This document shows positions 62,621 through 64,000 of a stretch of DNA of 64,000 nucleotides, piece by piece. This stretch comes from Virgibacillus sp. SK37 (lineage in GTDB: Bacteria > Bacillota > Bacilli > Bacillales > Amphibacillaceae). The notes under the pieces are model-generated. The model saw nothing but the letters and a program-made list of their open reading frames with translations, ran no database searches and was not told where the DNA came from. The translations under genes were made by a program, and so were the position numbers. The stretch is taken from positions 3,076,213-3,140,212 of the forward strand of contig NZ_CP007161.1 in NCBI RefSeq assembly GCF_000725285.1, given 5' to 3'. Each line of letters opens with the position of its first letter. Position 1 is the first letter of the stretch.

Positions 62621-62638
62621 TGAAAAAATATTTCTTCA
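62621..62638. promoter_or_regulatory. Operator candidate of the PTS-M20 operon
   Basis: TGAAAAAATATTTCTTCA is an 18-bp palindrome with one mismatch, 121 bp before the IIA start. The half-site TGAAnAAAT is like known RpiR-type operators. An RpiR gene lies at the far end of the operon. No -24/-12 sigma-54 promoter or LevR gene is evident. Confidence 0.5.
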
Positions 62639-62693
62639 TGGATCAAGTTACGTTGTTTTGCAGATTTATTTCATAATTATGATTCTCTAAATA

Positions 62694-62726
62694 GAAAAAA
62701 GGCTTCCCTCCGAAGAGAGAAGCCTC
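62694..62726 (-). terminator. Terminator downstream of the reverse transcriptase gene
   Basis: The minus-strand stem AGGCTTCTCTC / GAGGGAAGCCT with TTCG loop and TTTTTTC, about 280 bp beyond the RT stop. It leaves room for a non-coding RNA or long 3' leader between RT and the terminator. Confidence 0.8.
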
Positions 62727-63003
62727 ATTATGATGAACCTCATGATTATGTACGTTGATTATAATGATATATCCTTAATATTATCGTTGTTTCTCCTAAA
62801 GACATTTTCTATATTATTTCGGTACCTGGGACTCCGAGACATAACTTAAGAATAAAAACCCCTTTGCCTGGTTATATCCTCACGAACAAACTATTTTTCC
62901 TCTGTAATTTTCTCGCTCCCTCGCATTGAAAGAACTCTTATACTTTCAAAGCAGTGGGACCCCAGTAGTTTAGCCTAAGTAGGTCATCTTTTCCATATTT
63001 ATA
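62727..63003 (-). other. 3' flank of the reverse transcriptase gene
   Basis: 277 bp between the RT stop and its terminator with no coding frame. It contains a short dispersed tag near 62944-62968 (TTTCAAAGCAGTGGG, ACCCCAGTAG). It could hold a template or structural RNA for the RT, but no msr/msd-type inverted repeat was seen by eye. Confidence 0.4.
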
Positions 63004-64000
63004 CTAGTACTTGAAATAACCGTTACCATTTTTCCGAGTTACATGGTGACTTATTTTATAACCAATCATTTTGTGTATCTTTCTTCTTCTATTATATACT
63101 TGCTGCATCATGAGGTTATTTGTATATGGAGAGATCTTATCAAAGGCTTCTTGGGACTTCATTGCATAGGTTATGAAATTACCGTAAGGTCTTCTATCTA
63201 TACCTAAATCTGTATAGAGACTATAAATTTGTTTCCGGTATGGTAATTTTTTAGCTTTTTTCTTTGCTTTTGCCTTTTTTGCTTTTTCAATCAGTCTCTT
63301 AGCATGTCGATAAAATTTGTATGGGCTTTTTCCGCGCATCTCAACAGTCTTACCATCAAATACGAACCCCAAGTAATCCATTCTAACTGGTATAGATGAA
63401 TAAAAATCTGTAATCTGGTTTTTATAGTAATAAAAAGCCTTTGTTTTACTACTTTCAATTATCATCCCGTTTACACGGACAACTTCTTCAATGTCTTTAA
63501 GAAAATTCTCGAAATGCCTTGAGTCCTTAACATTATCTTCAGGTAGTACGATAATAAAATCATCAGAGTACCTTCTATATATTCCTCCATATTGATGAAC
63601 CATTCTATTAACCTGTTCATCAAAGTCAATTGCGTAAACATTTGATAAAACAGCACTGGTAGCTGTCCCCTGGGGAATACCTACCTCCAAATTATTTATA
63701 GAAGCAGGATAAAGTGACTTGAATTCTCGAAAATATTTAGGTGAAGAAAAATATTTAAATTGTTTTTGTTGCTTCAATTGCTTATCCGTACCGCAGTATT
63801 TGTGAATAAGCTTTTGATTATAATAGCTATATTTAGTAACAGACTGAAAGACTTTATACCAGTCTTTGGATAAGTTATTTTCATCTATTCTCAATACCTT
63901 ACACATACGATCTTTCAATTTCTGATGGTCTATATTATCAAAGTAACCTTTAAAGTCTCCGATCATAATATAACATGATTTTAGGTTATATATTCTATTA
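63004..64000 (-). CDS. Reverse transcriptase, 5' end beyond the window
   Basis: At least 331 codons; the frame is still open at 64000, and the ATG at 63966 lies inside motif 1 (CYIMIGDFKGYFDNIDH), so the true start is outside. The RT core has DFKGYFDNI (motif A Asp), VGIPQGTATSAVLSNVYAID (motif B) and YRRYSDDF (catalytic YxDD), followed by a lysine-rich linker (KKAKAKKKAKKLPYRK) and an unrecognised C-terminal domain. The NAxxH/VTG marks of retrons and a maturase/HNH end of group II introns are not seen. It may belong to the DRT/UG defence RTs. Confidence 0.82.
   Translation of the reverse strand, partial: NRIYNLKSCYIMIGDFKGYFDNIDHQKLKDRMCKVLRIDENNLSKDWYKVFQSVTKYSYYNQKLIHKYCGTDKQLKQQKQFKYFSSPKYFREFKSLYPASINNLEVGIPQGTATSAVLSNVYAIDFDEQVNRMVHQYGGIYRRYSDDFIIVLPEDNVKDSRHFENFLKDIEEVVRVNGMIIESSKTKAFYYYKNQITDFYSSIPVRMDYLGFVFDGKTVEMRGKSPYKFYRHAKRLIEKAKKAKAKKKAKKLPYRKQIYSLYTDLGIDRRPYGNFITYAMKSQEAFDKISPYTNNLMMQQVYNRRRKIHKMIGYKISHHVTRKNGNGYFKY

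Noticed and set aside
62581-62700. Sigma-54 promoter expected for a mannose-type PTS
   Set aside because: No TGGCAC-N5-TTGC type pair was found and no LevR-like gene is present; RpiR control fits better.

Overview
The window is low-GC, AT-rich Firmicute chromosome. Strong AGGAGG ribosome sites, LXG polymorphic toxins, an Sda-like sporulation checkpoint peptide, YkvI- and YdaL/YdaM-like proteins, RpiR regulators and mannose-family PTS genes point to Bacillaceae, probably an Oceanobacillus/Virgibacillus-like genus (the genus is inference). I saw no rRNA, tRNA or CRISPR array.

Layout. 0-5 kb: an LXG toxin locus read on the minus strand. It has a full-length toxin with a colicin-type HNH tip and a DUF6985-like immunity gene, then an LXG-less orphan tip (LHH-type nuclease) with a SUKH immunity gene. 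The two toxin genes share about 690 bp of nearly identical DNA. 5-12.5 kb: a DnaD-like fragment, a coiled-coil protein, DoxX, an exopolysaccharide module (GH113-like, DUF2334, GT2) and a secreted M14 carboxypeptidase. 12.5-14.1 kb: a ParA-like ATPase with a two-SAP-motif partner. 14.6-18.7 kb: a sodium symporter, its 33-residue accessory protein and two FAD amine/amino-acid oxidoreductases. 18.9-24.1 kb: a D-to-L amino-acid conversion cassette (N-succinylamino acid racemase, GNAT acyltransferase, M20 deacylase, YkvI permease, RpiR regulator) with a palindromic operator. 24.3-28.9 kb: an XRE-PAS regulator, an Sda-like peptide and a double-kinase hybrid sensor.

28.9-43.8 kb is accessory DNA. 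It carries an HNH endonuclease, a PD-(D/E)XK nuclease, a JAB metalloprotease apparently split by a frameshift, a NUMOD4-type protein, lipoproteins, and a TPR protein paired with a proteasome-like Ntn hydrolase. Around these lie a decayed AAA+ ATPase end, paired TTAGTACTAA palindromes and an ISL3-family insertion sequence. 43.9-48.6 kb holds a NERD-nuclease/SF1-helicase gene interrupted by one in-frame ochre codon and a 606-residue partner. 49-52 kb is mostly small or decayed genes (camelysin/TasA-like end, Vpr-type protease propeptide).

52.6-57 kb: asparaginase II, an AAA+ regulator lacking the sigma-54 GAFTGA loop, and an OppA-like lipoprotein. 57.2-62.7 kb: an amidohydrolase remnant, a second RpiR regulator, an M20 amidohydrolase and a mannose-family PTS (IIA-IIB-IIC-IID), with a candidate RpiR operator upstream. 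63.0 kb to the edge: a reverse transcriptase cut by the window end.

The strongest candidates for something undescribed are the TPR plus Thr-nucleophile proteasome-like pair (36.8-38.7 kb), the NERD helicase plus 606-residue protein (43.9-48.6 kb) and the edge reverse transcriptase. The ATA initiation codon of the LXG toxin and the paired TTAGTACTAA promoter architecture also deserve checking.
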